From: Shewanella benthica
Lineage (GTDB): Bacteria; Pseudomonadota; Gammaproteobacteria; Enterobacterales; Shewanellaceae
Assembly: GCA_023284085.1 (NCBI GenBank)
Contig: JAKVHY010000027.1
Coordinates: forward strand, 23,893-87,892
DNA: 64,000 bases
Direction: 5' to 3'
Shown here piece after piece: positions 27,415-36,460 of the stretch. Both the position numbers and the translations under genes were made by a program. The notes under the pieces were generated by a model that saw only the letters and a list, made by a program, of their open reading frames with translations, searched no databases and was not told the DNA's origin. Each line of letters begins with the position of its first letter. Positions within the stretch are counted from its first letter, which is position 1.

Positions 27415-27573
27415 ATCGGCAGTATAAGTTGAATTAATTAAGAATAGGGAACATAGTCAAGGAATATCATTATTGCAACACAAAAAGTTTGCTTGCTCTA
27501 TCAGTTTCTGATATAGATATCGGCCTTAAAATACAAGCGCCCTACAACGCAAATGATTAACAGGAGATGCGTT

Positions 27574-28017
27574 ATGCCAGAAGGCACTAAAAAACTCGGC
27601 GTGCTCGCTATCGCAGGTGTAGAACCTTATCAGGTAAAACCTGGTGAGGAGTACATGAACGCAGATCAGTCGAGCCACTTCAGAACGATTCTGGATGCTT
27701 GGCGTAATCAATTGCGTGAGGAGGTCGATCGTACTCTTAGCCACATGCAAGACGAAGCTGCTAATTTTCCAGACCCTGTAGACCGTGCAGCACAAGAAGA
27801 GGAGTTCAGTCTCGAACTTCGAGCTCGTGACAGAGAACGTAAATTGATCAAGAAGATCGAGAAGACACTTCAGAAGATTGAAGAAGATGACTTCGGTTTC
27901 TGTGATTCTTGTGGCATCGAAATCGGCATCCGTCGTTTAGAAGCTCGTCCAACAGCCGATCAGTGTATCGACTGTAAGACACTTGCCGAGATTAAAGAAA
28001 AGCAGATGGCTGGTTAA
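27574..28017 (+). CDS. dksA: RNA polymerase-binding factor DksA
   Basis: A 147-residue DksA, which enters the RNA polymerase secondary channel and with ppGpp redirects transcription in the stringent response. The coiled coil (about 35-105) contains the acidic tip in DEAANFPDPVDRAAQEEE, and the zinc finger is CDSC...CIDC (C-x2-C-x17-C-x2-C). The ATG at 27574 follows AGGAGA at proper spacing; an upstream Met seven codons earlier lies on the ribosome binding site and is rejected. Confidence 0.97.
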   Translation: MPEGTKKLGVLAIAGVEPYQVKPGEEYMNADQSSHFRTILDAWRNQLREEVDRTLSHMQDEAANFPDPVDRAAQEEEFSLELRARDRERKLIKKIEKTLQKIEEDDFGFCDSCGIEIGIRRLEARPTADQCIDCKTLAEIKEKQMAG

Positions 28018-28074
28018 TCTGACTTATCTTGCTTTCTTGCTTAAATATCTAAGTAAGCATAAGCAAGAATAAAT

Positions 28075-28105
28075 AAAGCGGGGGATTCCTCCCCGCTTTA
28101 ATTTC
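28075..28105 (+). terminator. intrinsic terminator after dksA
   Basis: AAAGCGGGG and CCCCGCTTT form a 9-bp stem around a 7-base loop, followed by AATTTC. Located 58 bases past dksA. Confidence 0.85.
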
Positions 28106-28153
28106 TCCCCTCTATAATTCAGCCTTAGTTATTTTTGTCTTAGGTGAAACAAT

Positions 28154-29026
28154 TTGAATCACCAACAATATATTGGCCGATTTGCCCCCTCTCCATCAGG
28201 CCCCCTACACCTTGGTTCTCTCGTTGCCGCTCTGGGCAGTTACTTGCGTGCCCGCTCACAAAACGGCCAATGGCTGGTTCGCGTCGAAGATATCGATCCC
28301 CCTCGGGAAATAGCAGGGGCAACAGATGATATCTTACGTACCTTAGAGGCTTACGGACTTCATTGGGATGGCGATGTCTTATATCAGAGTGACCGTCTCT
28401 ATGCTTATCAGAGCCAGATAGACACGTTAATTGCACAGGACAAGGCGTATTACTGTCAATGCAGCCGTAAACAGATCAAAGCCATGGGCGGTACCTATGA
28501 TGGACGTTGTGGCCGGCTCACTAAGCCACACCGAAGCGGCGCGATACGCATTCACAATAGTGCTGGCATTGACAGGTTTAATGACCTGCTGATGGGAGAG
28601 ATCAGAGTAGGTAAAGACTTTGCCACCGAAGACTTCATCATCAAGCGCAGCGACGGTTTATATGCCTATCAGTTGGCAGTGGTCATGGACGATGCCCTCC
28701 AACAAATCACCGAGGTGACAAGAGGCAGTGACTTGCTCATCCCCACTTGCAGACAGATAAGTCTGTTTCAGATGTTTAAGCAGACGCCGCCAACATGGCT
28801 CCACTTACCTCTGATCTGCACAGAGCCTGGCATGAAACTCTCGAAACAGAACCATGCCGCCGCCATAGATAAGGCGCAGCCCCAGGCAAGCTTAAATGCC
28901 GCCTTAACTTTTTTAGGCCAGGCCCAGGTAACGCCGGAGCAGAAAATGGAAAAAATGGTCACTCAAGCCGTCGCACAATTCGATCTTTCCTTAGTCCCCA
29001 ATCAAACAGAAATCATCCAAGCGTAA
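28154..29026 (+). CDS. gluQ: glutamyl-Q tRNA(Asp) synthetase
   Basis: A 290-residue truncated glutamyl-tRNA synthetase paralogue that attaches glutamate to queuosine at the tRNA(Asp) wobble base. The class I signature is PSPSGPLHLGSL, the KMSKS-like loop is KLSKQNH, and a zinc site is formed by CQC (residues about 98-100) with Y...C in GGTYDGRC. The anticodon-binding domain is absent, as expected. Translation seems to start at TTG behind AGGTG. Position after dksA is conserved. Confidence 0.93.
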   Translation: MNHQQYIGRFAPSPSGPLHLGSLVAALGSYLRARSQNGQWLVRVEDIDPPREIAGATDDILRTLEAYGLHWDGDVLYQSDRLYAYQSQIDTLIAQDKAYYCQCSRKQIKAMGGTYDGRCGRLTKPHRSGAIRIHNSAGIDRFNDLLMGEIRVGKDFATEDFIIKRSDGLYAYQLAVVMDDALQQITEVTRGSDLLIPTCRQISLFQMFKQTPPTWLHLPLICTEPGMKLSKQNHAAAIDKAQPQASLNAALTFLGQAQVTPEQKMEKMVTQAVAQFDLSLVPNQTEIIQA

Positions 29027-29121
29027 GAATATACTCATTAGGTTATATTTGGGGTATCATAGCCGCCTTGTTGTAACCCATAGTACTTTTGCACAGCACT
29101 GATGCAATTCCGAGGTGTCCC

Positions 29122-30597
29122 ATTTTTCGCCGTATTAGCAAATTCTGTAAACAGTTATTTGATAACAAACAGACAACTGAAGAAACGATAAATTCAGGCT
29201 TAAGTCTGGAGGTTGTCCCGAGACAAGATCACGATATTTCTCGGAGACAGATGAGCGAAAATGCCATAAAGGTACTCTATCGCTTACATAAGTCTGGCTT
29301 TAAGGCGTACCTGGTCGGTGGCGGCGTGCGCGATATTCTCCTGGGTTTTCAACCTAAAGATTTTGATGTGGTCACCAATGCCACGCCGGAAGAGATCAAG
29401 GGTCTGTTTCGTAATTGTCGACTCATTGGCCGACGCTTTCGTCTGGCCCATATTGTCTTCGGCCGTGATGTGATCGAAGTCGCCACTCTACGTGGTCATC
29501 ATGTGGACTCGGTTGAAAAGGTCTCCAAGACCAATGCCGAAGGTCGACTGCTGCGTGATAACGTCTACGGCAGCATAGATGAAGATGCCGAGCGCCGTGA
29601 CTTCACCGTCAATGCCCTCTATTACGACATCAGTGACTTCTCCATTCACAGCTATGGTGGTGGCTTACAAGATCTTCAGTCTCGTACCATTAGAATGATA
29701 GGCGATCCCAATACCCGCTACCGTGAAGACCCTGTGCGTATGCTCAGAGCCGTGCGCTTCGCCACTAAGCTTGGTATGACCATAGAGAAAAACACAGCTT
29801 CACCTATCTATGAATTGGCACCTCTGCTGAAAGATATTCCTGCGGCCCGCATGTATGAAGAGATCCTTAAACTCTTCTTCAATGGCCAAGCACAGAACAA
29901 CTTCAACATGATGCGTGACTTTGGCCTGTTTGAACCGCTATTCCCTCTGGTCAATAGTCTGCTTGTCGATGAGCCTGAAGGCCCGGCGGCCAAGATGATG
30001 CAGAGCATAATGGAGAGCACAGATTCTCGGGTAAAAGCCGAAAAAACGGTCACTCCGGCATTCTTCTACGCCGCTATTCTCTGGTACCCTCTCAGCCAAC
30101 GTGCCGATGATATCGCTTTAGAGGGTGGCTTAAGTCTCTACGATGCCTATTATGCCGCCATGGGCGACGTGATGGAGCAACAGTGTAGTACCATCAGTAT
30201 TCCACGCCGCTTTAGTACCCCCGCGAAAGATATATGGCAGCTACAGTTAAGGTTCGATCGTAACCAAGGTACGCGTGCCTTCAAATTTATCGAACATCCT
30301 AAATTCCGCGCAGCCTATGACCTGTTATTGCTTAGAGCAAGCGCAGAAGGTGGTGCAGTGGCTAAATCTGCCGCTTGGTGGAAGAGCTTTGTCGAAGGTG
30401 GCGAAGAGCAACGTAGCGTCATCGCTCGCTCAGTCAACAATGGCAGTCGTAATCGTAACTCGAATCAGCGCCGTCGTCGTAAGCCATCGGCCAAGAGGAC
30501 ATCACCTAACTCAGGCGAGCAGTCAAGCAGCCAATCGACCGAGAAGCCATCGGACAGTCAAGCTAGCTCCCCATCAACGGATAAGCCAGCCGGCTAA
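29122..30597 (+). CDS. pcnB: poly(A) polymerase I, probable AUU start
   Basis: A nucleotidyltransferase of about 491 residues that adds poly(A) tails to RNA 3' ends and promotes decay. The active site is LVGGGVRDILLGFQPKDFDVVT with the G-G/D-x-D pattern, followed by RRDFTVNALYYD and RYREDPVRMLRAVRFA; the tail is basic and Ser-rich. The N-terminus in frame is (I)FRRISKFC, matching E. coli PcnB MFTRVANFC, and its first codon is ATT at 29122 with GAGGTG four bases before it. E. coli pcnB is reported to use AUU. The only alternative is a TTG at 29089 without a good ribosome binding site. A rare start would keep expression low. Confidence 0.92.
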   Translation: MFRRISKFCKQLFDNKQTTEETINSGLSLEVVPRQDHDISRRQMSENAIKVLYRLHKSGFKAYLVGGGVRDILLGFQPKDFDVVTNATPEEIKGLFRNCRLIGRRFRLAHIVFGRDVIEVATLRGHHVDSVEKVSKTNAEGRLLRDNVYGSIDEDAERRDFTVNALYYDISDFSIHSYGGGLQDLQSRTIRMIGDPNTRYREDPVRMLRAVRFATKLGMTIEKNTASPIYELAPLLKDIPAARMYEEILKLFFNGQAQNNFNMMRDFGLFEPLFPLVNSLLVDEPEGPAAKMMQSIMESTDSRVKAEKTVTPAFFYAAILWYPLSQRADDIALEGGLSLYDAYYAAMGDVMEQQCSTISIPRRFSTPAKDIWQLQLRFDRNQGTRAFKFIEHPKFRAAYDLLLLRASAEGGAVAKSAAWWKSFVEGGEEQRSVIARSVNNGSRNRNSNQRRRRKPSAKRTSPNSGEQSSSQSTEKPSDSQASSPSTDKPAG

Positions 30598-31088
30598 TGG
30601 CCAAGGTTTATCTTGCTCTCGGGGCAAACCTGACAGAGCCCGAATCTCAGCTCGACAGCGCCTGTAAGGCACTGCTCGAGCTGGCTGACTCGAATATTAC
30701 GCCCGCACTCACAATATCCTCTTACTATCGCTCGGCCCCCATGGGCGATGTAGTCCAGCCTGATTATGTTAATGCCGTCGCCTGTTTCCATACTCGCCTA
30801 GATCCCATCGAGCTATTGGACGCATTACAGCAGATAGAGAATGAGCAGGGGCGGGTCAGATTAGAACGTTGGGGACCGCGCACTTTAGATCTCGACCTCT
30901 TACTCTACGACAATCAGACCATAGATACTTCCAGACTCACAGTTCCCCACTATGGTATGAAACAGCGTAGCTTCGTGCTTATCCCCCTCGCCGAGATAGC
31001 ACCTGAGCTGACACTGCCATGTGGCACTGCACTCAACGGGCTTATCGATGCGAATTTGGCAGCAGAATTAGAACAAATAGTCAGATAG
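30597..31088 (+). CDS. folK: HPPK, folate biosynthesis
   Basis: A 163-residue 2-amino-4-hydroxy-6-hydroxymethyldihydropteridine pyrophosphokinase, which transfers pyrophosphate from ATP to the pterin before dihydropteroate synthesis. The signature is RWGPRTLDLDLLLYD, with LALGANL at the start and RSFVLIPLAEIAPE near the end. The ATG overlaps the pcnB stop by one base (TAATG), so translation is coupled. Confidence 0.96.
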   Translation: MAKVYLALGANLTEPESQLDSACKALLELADSNITPALTISSYYRSAPMGDVVQPDYVNAVACFHTRLDPIELLDALQQIENEQGRVRLERWGPRTLDLDLLLYDNQTIDTSRLTVPHYGMKQRSFVLIPLAEIAPELTLPCGTALNGLIDANLAAELEQIVR

Positions 31089-31173
31089 TATTGAACTCTG
31101 ATGGGAGTTAGCTTATAACAACTCTCTAGCAAGGATTCATAACCGTTTTTTAATCAGATTTAAGAAAGTCACT

Positions 31174-31968
31174 ATGTCTAAGATAACTAGCTCTACCCTG
31201 CTCAAGTTTAAGCAGGAAGGTAAAAAGTTCACTTCACTCACGGCCTATGATGCAAGTTTTGCCAGCGCCTTCGACAGTGAAGGGGTCGATGTATTACTCG
31301 TAGGTGACTCTATGGGCATGGTGCTTCAAGGACATGATGATACTCTGCCGGTCTCGGTCGAAGATATCGCCTATCACACTCGCTGCGTTCGTCGCGGAGT
31401 AAAGCGTGCTCTACTTATTGCCGACATGCCCTTTATGAGCTATGCCACCCCAGAACAGGCAATGACCAATGCCGCCATTCTGATGCAAGCTGGTGCCAAC
31501 ATGGTCAAGGTTGAAGGCGGCCACTGGCTGTTAGAAACTGTGAAAAAACTCACCGAACGTGGCATTCCAGTGTGTGCTCACTTGGGTCTTACCCCTCAGT
31601 CGGTACATGTATTCGGTGGTTTTAAGATCCAGGGGCGCGATGCGGACAATGCTCAGCGCATCTTAGATGAAGCCAAAGCGATAGAAGCTGCCGGCGCTCA
31701 GCTATTGGTTGTCGAGTGTATTCCGGCGCCATTAGCAAAAGCCATCAGCGAAGCCCTTACGATCCCAGTGATAGGCATAGGTGCTGGCGCCGATACAGAT
31801 GGACAGATCTTGGTCATGCATGACGTACTCGGGATCTCCAGTGGCTATATTCCTCGCTTCTCTAAGAATTACCTTAAGCAGACCGGTGAAATTCGTGAGG
31901 CCATTCGCGCTTATATCGATGAAGTCGAGAAAGGAATATTCCCGGGCAGTGAGCATACATTTAGCTAG
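31174..31968 (+). CDS. panB: ketopantoate hydroxymethyltransferase
   Basis: A 264-residue PanB that makes ketopantoate from alpha-ketoisovalerate with a folate one-carbon unit, the first committed step to pantothenate and coenzyme A. Metal ligands sit in VGDSMGMVLQGHDDTLPV and IADMPFMSY; VEGG and GIGAGADTDGQILVMHDVLG are typical. It links folK (folate) and panC in a probable operon. Confidence 0.97.
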   Translation: MSKITSSTLLKFKQEGKKFTSLTAYDASFASAFDSEGVDVLLVGDSMGMVLQGHDDTLPVSVEDIAYHTRCVRRGVKRALLIADMPFMSYATPEQAMTNAAILMQAGANMVKVEGGHWLLETVKKLTERGIPVCAHLGLTPQSVHVFGGFKIQGRDADNAQRILDEAKAIEAAGAQLLVVECIPAPLAKAISEALTIPVIGIGAGADTDGQILVMHDVLGISSGYIPRFSKNYLKQTGEIREAIRAYIDEVEKGIFPGSEHTFS

Positions 31969-32119
31969 ACAATAATTTTGTCCCTTTAGCTAAAAATGAA
32001 AAAACGTTGCCGGCATGACACAGGTTCTAGTCGGTGATACTGATAATTAAGAATAAGAAAATAGCTAAGGATTGCCATGAGGCAGGCCTTATCTTAGAGC
32101 AGTAACAGGCCCAATCAAG

Positions 32120-32965
32120 ATGATCACCACCCAAGAGATAACAAAAATACGTGAGCAAGTTCGTGCCTGGCATGCAAAGGGCGAAACCGTCGCCTTCGTC
32201 CCCACTATGGGCAACTTGCACTTAGGCCATATCACGCTTGTCAAAGAAGCGGTAAAGCGAGCCGATCATGTGGTCGCCTCTATTTTCATCAACCCTATGC
32301 AGTTCGGTCAGAATGAAGATCTCGATGCTTACCCTAGAACCTTAGCCGCCGATCAACTGGCGCTGACAGATGCCGGAGCTGAACTGCTGTTTACTCCTAC
32401 CCCAAAAATCATCTATCCCAAGGGCATGGAACAGCAGACCTATGTCGAAGTCCCCAAGATCGGTGATGAACTCTGTGGTGCAAGCCGTCCGGGTCACTTT
32501 CGTGGCGTCGCGACCATAGTGTGCAAGCTATTTAATATCGTCCAACCCGATGTTGCCCTATTTGGCAAAAAAGACTTTCAGCAACTACTGGTTATCAAGA
32601 CCATGGTCGAAGACCTCTCTATGCCTATCGAAATAATAGGAGTAGAAACCATACGTGAAGAGTCGGGTCTGGCCATGAGTTCGCGCAATGGTTACCTGAA
32701 TCAGTCACAGAAAATGCGCGCCGCGACACTAAAACAGGTAATGGATACCATGTCTGCAGAAATTCAATCTGGTCAGTCTATTGTAGACGTTATTGCCAAG
32801 GCTCAAGCTAAGCTTATAGAGGCAGGTTTCAAGCCTGACTATCTAGAGGTGCGCAGCTCCACCGATCTATCGCCAGCCAGGGCAGAACAACAAGCCTTAG
32901 TGATTGTTGCCGCAGCCTATATGGGCACAACCCGCTTGATCGATAATCTCTGCTTCGAGCGCTAA
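32120..32965 (+). CDS. panC: pantothenate synthetase
   Basis: A 281-residue ATP-dependent ligase joining pantoate and beta-alanine. The nucleotide-binding HIGH-like motif is PTMGNLHLGHITLV; other marks are FVNPxQFG-like IFINPMQFGQNEDLDAYPR, FGKKDFQQL and the KMSKS-like GLAMSSRN. It follows panB by about 150 bases. No panD lies downstream; in E. coli panD sits near these genes. Confidence 0.97.
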   Translation: MITTQEITKIREQVRAWHAKGETVAFVPTMGNLHLGHITLVKEAVKRADHVVASIFINPMQFGQNEDLDAYPRTLAADQLALTDAGAELLFTPTPKIIYPKGMEQQTYVEVPKIGDELCGASRPGHFRGVATIVCKLFNIVQPDVALFGKKDFQQLLVIKTMVEDLSMPIEIIGVETIREESGLAMSSRNGYLNQSQKMRAATLKQVMDTMSAEIQSGQSIVDVIAKAQAKLIEAGFKPDYLEVRSSTDLSPARAEQQALVIVAAAYMGTTRLIDNLCFER

Positions 32966-33009
32966 TCTCACGAGTCTCACAAGCGAACTTCCCGCAGTAG
33001 CATCAGTTC

Positions 33010-33040
33010 AGGGCATCAAAGGGTGCCCTTTAATTTTCTT
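33010..33040 (+). terminator. probable terminator after panC
   Basis: AGGGCA pairs with TGCCCT over an 8-base loop, followed by TTAATTTTCTTTG. The stem is short but GC-rich. Confidence 0.5.
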
Positions 33041-33390
33041 TGTAAATATCTGTGCTCACATCCTCCTGATTAATCTTAAATATTTCTATTAAAAACCAAT
33101 CTAAAACTTGGCTCAGCAGAACAAGTTTCGACTTTTAAAAGCTGGTTTTATCGAAAAACTTACGCCATAGTATTACTCTCATTATCAATGAAAATAATAA
33201 TGCTAGAATAGCGAGACGACTGAAGGATATTTGGGCGCATACCCAATAAACAGTCGGCAAAACCTTGGCCCATATATTATTTATCGGGACATGGGATGAT
33301 AGGTAATACCACATTGACTTAAAAGGGAATAACCATTTCCTCATCAATGCGCCTTGAATTGAAAAAACTGAGAGCCTCTGAACTGACCAG

Positions 33391-33410
33391 ATACTTATAT
33401 GGAATGGTAT
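33391..33410. repeat. short dispersed repeat shared with 23537-23556
   Basis: TATATGGAATGGTATAACA here and TATATGGAATGGTATGACA near 23537 differ at one base. The flanks do not match over any length, so this may be the core of a decayed repeat or chance. Confidence 0.35.
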
Positions 33411-33430
33411 AACAAAGGAAGTTAAGCCAA

Positions 33431-34003
33431 ATGGCAAGAGAAATCCAAACTAAAATAACCCAATGCCTCCCTAATCAATTTAGGTTCAGTTACCTTTTGG
33501 TGGCTTGTCTATTATCGATTATTCTGGTTAATTCGGCTCAGGCCAATAGTATTTATAAATGCGTCAAAGACAATAAAGTGGTCTTTAGCCAGATGATATG
33601 CCCAAAAGAATTTAGTCAGTATAAGATAGAGTATGCACTCGGGATCACCACAGAAACAGATTCAGATAAACGCGAGAATAAACTCGACCCTATGCAAGCT
33701 CTAATGAATATGCAGGCAATCTCGAAGGAGAAATTACTGCATCAACTCGATGGCGAACTCTACCGATTAAACCAGGAACTCAGTTATTTTGATATCTTAA
33801 AATCCAGTGAGTTACAAAAAATTGAACGTAAGCGCTATTGGGAAAAGAAGGATAAAAGTGACCCTGAATATCTTACCGAGGTCGAAGAGATGAATAGCTA
33901 TTTTGACGACCTAATCAACAACAATCAAACCAGCATAGAGCTTCTCAAGACCCATAAAATGCAGATAGAGGCCGAGCCTGCACCAGAAGATAAGCGATAC
34001 TGA
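33431..34003 (+). CDS. DUF4124-type exported protein
   Basis: A 190-residue protein of unknown function. A signal-type hydrophobic stretch (about 20-38, LLVACLLSIILVNSAQA) is followed by SIYKCVKDNKVVFSQMICP, the YKCxD..G.v.fS...C pattern of DUF4124, which is common in envelope proteins. The rest is charged helix, probably coiled (90-170). AGGAAG precedes the ATG. Its last five codons and stop lie in a sequence that is duplicated just downstream (33988-34033 and 34047-34108), so the C-terminus may have been rewritten by a local duplication. Confidence 0.7.
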   Translation: MAREIQTKITQCLPNQFRFSYLLVACLLSIILVNSAQANSIYKCVKDNKVVFSQMICPKEFSQYKIEYALGITTETDSDKRENKLDPMQALMNMQAISKEKLLHQLDGELYRLNQELSYFDILKSSELQKIERKRYWEKKDKSDPEYLTEVEEMNSYFDDLINNNQTSIELLKTHKMQIEAEPAPEDKRY

Positions 34004-34108
34004 TAAAAGCAAGACTCAGCAATTCATAGCAAGCACTAATGCCGCAAGATAAGTGATATGGATAAAATGAAAGATACGACTCAGCTTACCTCGACAATTC
34101 ATAGCAAG
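33988..34108. repeat. imperfect local duplication at a gene junction
   Basis: Copy 1 (33988-34033) starts AGATAAGCGATACTGATAAAA and ends AATTCATAGCAAG; copy 2 (34047-34108) starts AGATAAGTGATATGGATAAAA, has GACTCAGC in the middle and ends AATTCATAGCAAG. They differ by two small gaps and a few substitutions. Copy 1 contains the stop of the upstream gene; copy 2 contains the start of the downstream one. Confidence 0.65.
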
Positions 34109-34450
34109 ATCCTGTGGCCCGCTATATTAATCCATGCCGACCATGATGAATTAGTCTACCTTGATAATGAACAAGACTGGGAGATAGAAGCCCAAGGGCA
34201 CATCGACGAAATGAGCCAGTTGTTCGACTCGTCGGGGATAACCTATCGTCTAAAATTAGAGGACATAGACAATAGCAAGCCGAACCAGCAGCTAAACTGG
34301 CTAACCGCCACCGAGCCACTTGAACTCAAGCAAGTGCTAAGCAGTGTCAGACATCACGCCAGTACCTTAGGCCACTGCTGCACGGCTAAGCTAGGCGCAA
34401 ATACGGTCAAACAGGTATTCGATATGATGAAGTATTTAGAAGAAAGCTAG
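34058..34450 (+). CDS. small protein, possibly DUF4144
   Basis: A 130-residue soluble protein. WPAILIHADHDELVYLDNEQDW followed by a LxxxLxxVRxHAS helix and a C-terminal VKQVFDMMKYLEES resembles the DUF4144 family known mainly from Shewanella; its function is unknown. The ribosome binding site is poor, and the start region belongs to the duplicated segment described for 33988-34108. Codon use is like that of its neighbours. Confidence 0.6.
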   Translation: MDKMKDTTQLTSTIHSKILWPAILIHADHDELVYLDNEQDWEIEAQGHIDEMSQLFDSSGITYRLKLEDIDNSKPNQQLNWLTATEPLELKQVLSSVRHHASTLGHCCTAKLGANTVKQVFDMMKYLEES

Positions 34451-34521
34451 AAGAAGGCTAGTAGGTAACAGGAAATGAGGCGCTAGGAAACGAGATCCTA
34501 GATACTTAAACCTAGGAACTC
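34446..34521. repeat. CTAG-rich intergenic sequence
   Basis: Between the ends of two convergent genes lie five CTAG tetramers, among them CGCTAGGAAAC, ATCCTAGAT and ACCTAGGAACT. It resembles the elements at 6821, 37781 and 54231. Confidence 0.45.
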
Positions 34522-34538
34522 ATACCTTATGACTCACT

Positions 34539-35315
34539 TTAGCTACGTAAGCCTATTCCACGGCTTATCAGATAATAAGCTAAGGTCCATAATCCCACAC
34601 AGAAACCCAGCATCACGGCGATGGAGAATGGCACGCTCATGTCCGCATAACCCAAGAAACCGTAACGAAATACATTGATCATGTACACCACAGGGTTCAG
34701 CTTAGACACGCCTTGCCAGAAATCGGGTAACAGCGACAGTGAATAGAACACGCCACCAAGATAGGTTAACGGCGTCAACACGAAGGTAGGCACTATGCTG
34801 ATATCATCGTAGCTGTTAGCGAATATAGCGTTAATAAGCCCGCCCAGAGAGAACAGAATCGAGGTCAACAACACAGTCAGCACCACTAAACCCACATGAT
34901 GCAGGCTAATATCGACGAAGAACATGGCCACTAAGGTCACGATTGTACCGACGCACAGGCCGCGGACAACGCCGCCACCCACATAACCGGCAATCATCAC
35001 ATAGTGCGGCACGGGGGCCACGATCAGCTCCTCCAGGTTTCGTTGAAACTTGGCGCTGAAAAATGACGAAGCCACGTTGGAGTATGAGGCGGTGATCACC
35101 GACATCATAATCAGACCCGGCGCGATAAACTCCATATAACTAACACCGCCCATCTCCCCTATACGCTTACCCACCAGGTTACCGAAGATGAGGAAGTACA
35201 AGGTCATGCTGATCGCCGGCGGCACTAAGGTTTGTACCCAGATACGAGTAAAACGATTGATCTCTTTGGTCAAAATACTCTTAAATGCCGTGGCATACAG
35301 GGCTTTCATGTTCAT
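34539..35315 (-). CDS. yadH: ABC-2 type transporter permease YadH
   Basis: A 258-residue inner membrane permease with six predicted helices. FTRIWVQTLVPPAISMTLYFLIFGNLVG, MxFIAPGLIMMSVI and the FLTPLTYLGGVFYSLSLLP loop are typical of the DrrB/NodJ group of ABC-2 exporters. Its ATG overlaps the stop of the ATPase gene upstream (ATGA), so the two are coupled. The exported substrate is unknown. Confidence 0.93.
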   Translation of the reverse strand: MNMKALYATAFKSILTKEINRFTRIWVQTLVPPAISMTLYFLIFGNLVGKRIGEMGGVSYMEFIAPGLIMMSVITASYSNVASSFFSAKFQRNLEELIVAPVPHYVMIAGYVGGGVVRGLCVGTIVTLVAMFFVDISLHHVGLVVLTVLLTSILFSLGGLINAIFANSYDDISIVPTFVLTPLTYLGGVFYSLSLLPDFWQGVSKLNPVVYMINVFRYGFLGYADMSVPFSIAVMLGFCVGLWTLAYYLISRGIGLRS

Positions 35316-36313
35316 GATGACGCTCCTTTACTGGCTGAAGCATTGCCAGGCTGCTCACTGCTCCGGTGTGGCTCAATGGATCCCTTCTCCACCAGCTCCA
35401 CAAACAGCTCTTCCAATCGGTTAGCCTTATTACGCATAGACAACACCTCTATGCCCAGCTCGCTGAGCTGGGAAAACACGCCATTAAGGTTCTGCTCCTT
35501 GGCCACGTCCACTTCCAAAGTATGGCTGTCACTCAGGCGACACTTGATACCATCGAGACTCGGTTCGACACTCAAATCTTTCCCCAGATCCAACACGAAG
35601 GTCTCCATATTTAATCGGCTCAGTAAAGATTTCATGCTAGTGCATTCGACCAAGATCCCCTTGTCTATGATACCGATATTACGACACAACATTTCGGCTT
35701 CTTCGAGGTAATGAGTGGTCAAAATAATGGTCACCCCTTGCTCGTTAAGCTCGGTGAGGAAGGTCCACATGGAGCGCCTCAGCTCAATATCCACCCCCGC
35801 AGTCGGTTCATCTAAGATCAACAGTTGCGGTTCATGCATCAAGGCTCGCGCTATCATCAGTCGTCGCTTCATGCCACCAGACAAGGCTCTAGCCGGACTA
35901 TCACGCTTCTCCCAAAGATCCAGCTGAGTCAGGTACTTCTCGGCGCGTACCAAGGCGACATCTTTCTTCACCCCATAATAGCCGGCCTGATTGACCACTA
36001 TCTGCAGCACTTTTTCAAACTGGTTAAAGTTGAACTCCTGAGGTACCAGGCCAATACGCAACTTGGCCAGTTCCAGTTCCTTGTCGATATCGTGTTCAAA
36101 CACAGATACCTTACCCGAAGACTTCTGTACCAGTGAGCTAATCACACCGATTGTGGTGGACTTGCCTGCGCCATTGGGACCAAGCAGGGCGAAGAAATCT
36201 CCCTTTTCCACCGTTAAACTGATCCCTTTTACTGCCTCGACACCACCTTTATAGGTTTTCTTTAGATCTTTGATCTCGAGTGCGTAAATAGGGGAATTCT
36301 TTATATTCGTCAT
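35312..36313 (-). CDS. yadG: ABC transporter ATP-binding protein YadG
   Basis: A 333-residue ATPase partner of the permease at 34539. Walker A is GPNGAGKST, the ABC signature is LSGGMKRR, Walker B is LLILDEPTAGVD, and the H-loop is TTHY. A C-terminal regulatory region of about 100 residues ends in a low-complexity tail (SEQPGNASASKGASS) that makes it somewhat longer than E. coli YadG. The hpt gene nearby reproduces the E. coli neighbourhood. Confidence 0.94.
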   Translation of the reverse strand: MTNIKNSPIYALEIKDLKKTYKGGVEAVKGISLTVEKGDFFALLGPNGAGKSTTIGVISSLVQKSSGKVSVFEHDIDKELELAKLRIGLVPQEFNFNQFEKVLQIVVNQAGYYGVKKDVALVRAEKYLTQLDLWEKRDSPARALSGGMKRRLMIARALMHEPQLLILDEPTAGVDIELRRSMWTFLTELNEQGVTIILTTHYLEEAEMLCRNIGIIDKGILVECTSMKSLLSRLNMETFVLDLGKDLSVEPSLDGIKCRLSDSHTLEVDVAKEQNLNGVFSQLSELGIEVLSMRNKANRLEELFVELVEKGSIEPHRSSEQPGNASASKGASS

Positions 36314-36460
36314 GTATATCCTAATTCCAGTATGTCACTGGGCAGAAAAAATCTGAATGTGTCCCATTGAATAGCTTATTAGCATCAGTAAATGCAGCGA
36401 GTCATTATACCTGCACTGATACTCAGAGACTGAATGAACTTATATTGGGACATTTGCACA

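Larger units (their letters stand above)
32966..33430. other. intergenic region after panC
   Basis: 465 bases with a weak terminator at 33010-33031 and a short repeat near 33391. A 100-codon minus-strand frame covers part of it but has no ribosome binding site and an atypical, patchy composition; I do not call it a gene. Confidence 0.45.

Noticed and set aside
33135..33437. 100-codon minus-strand frame with hydrophobic stretches
   Set aside because: No ribosome binding site, aromatic-rich patchy sequence, overlaps the start of the next gene and no family resemblance. A decayed membrane protein gene cannot be fully excluded.
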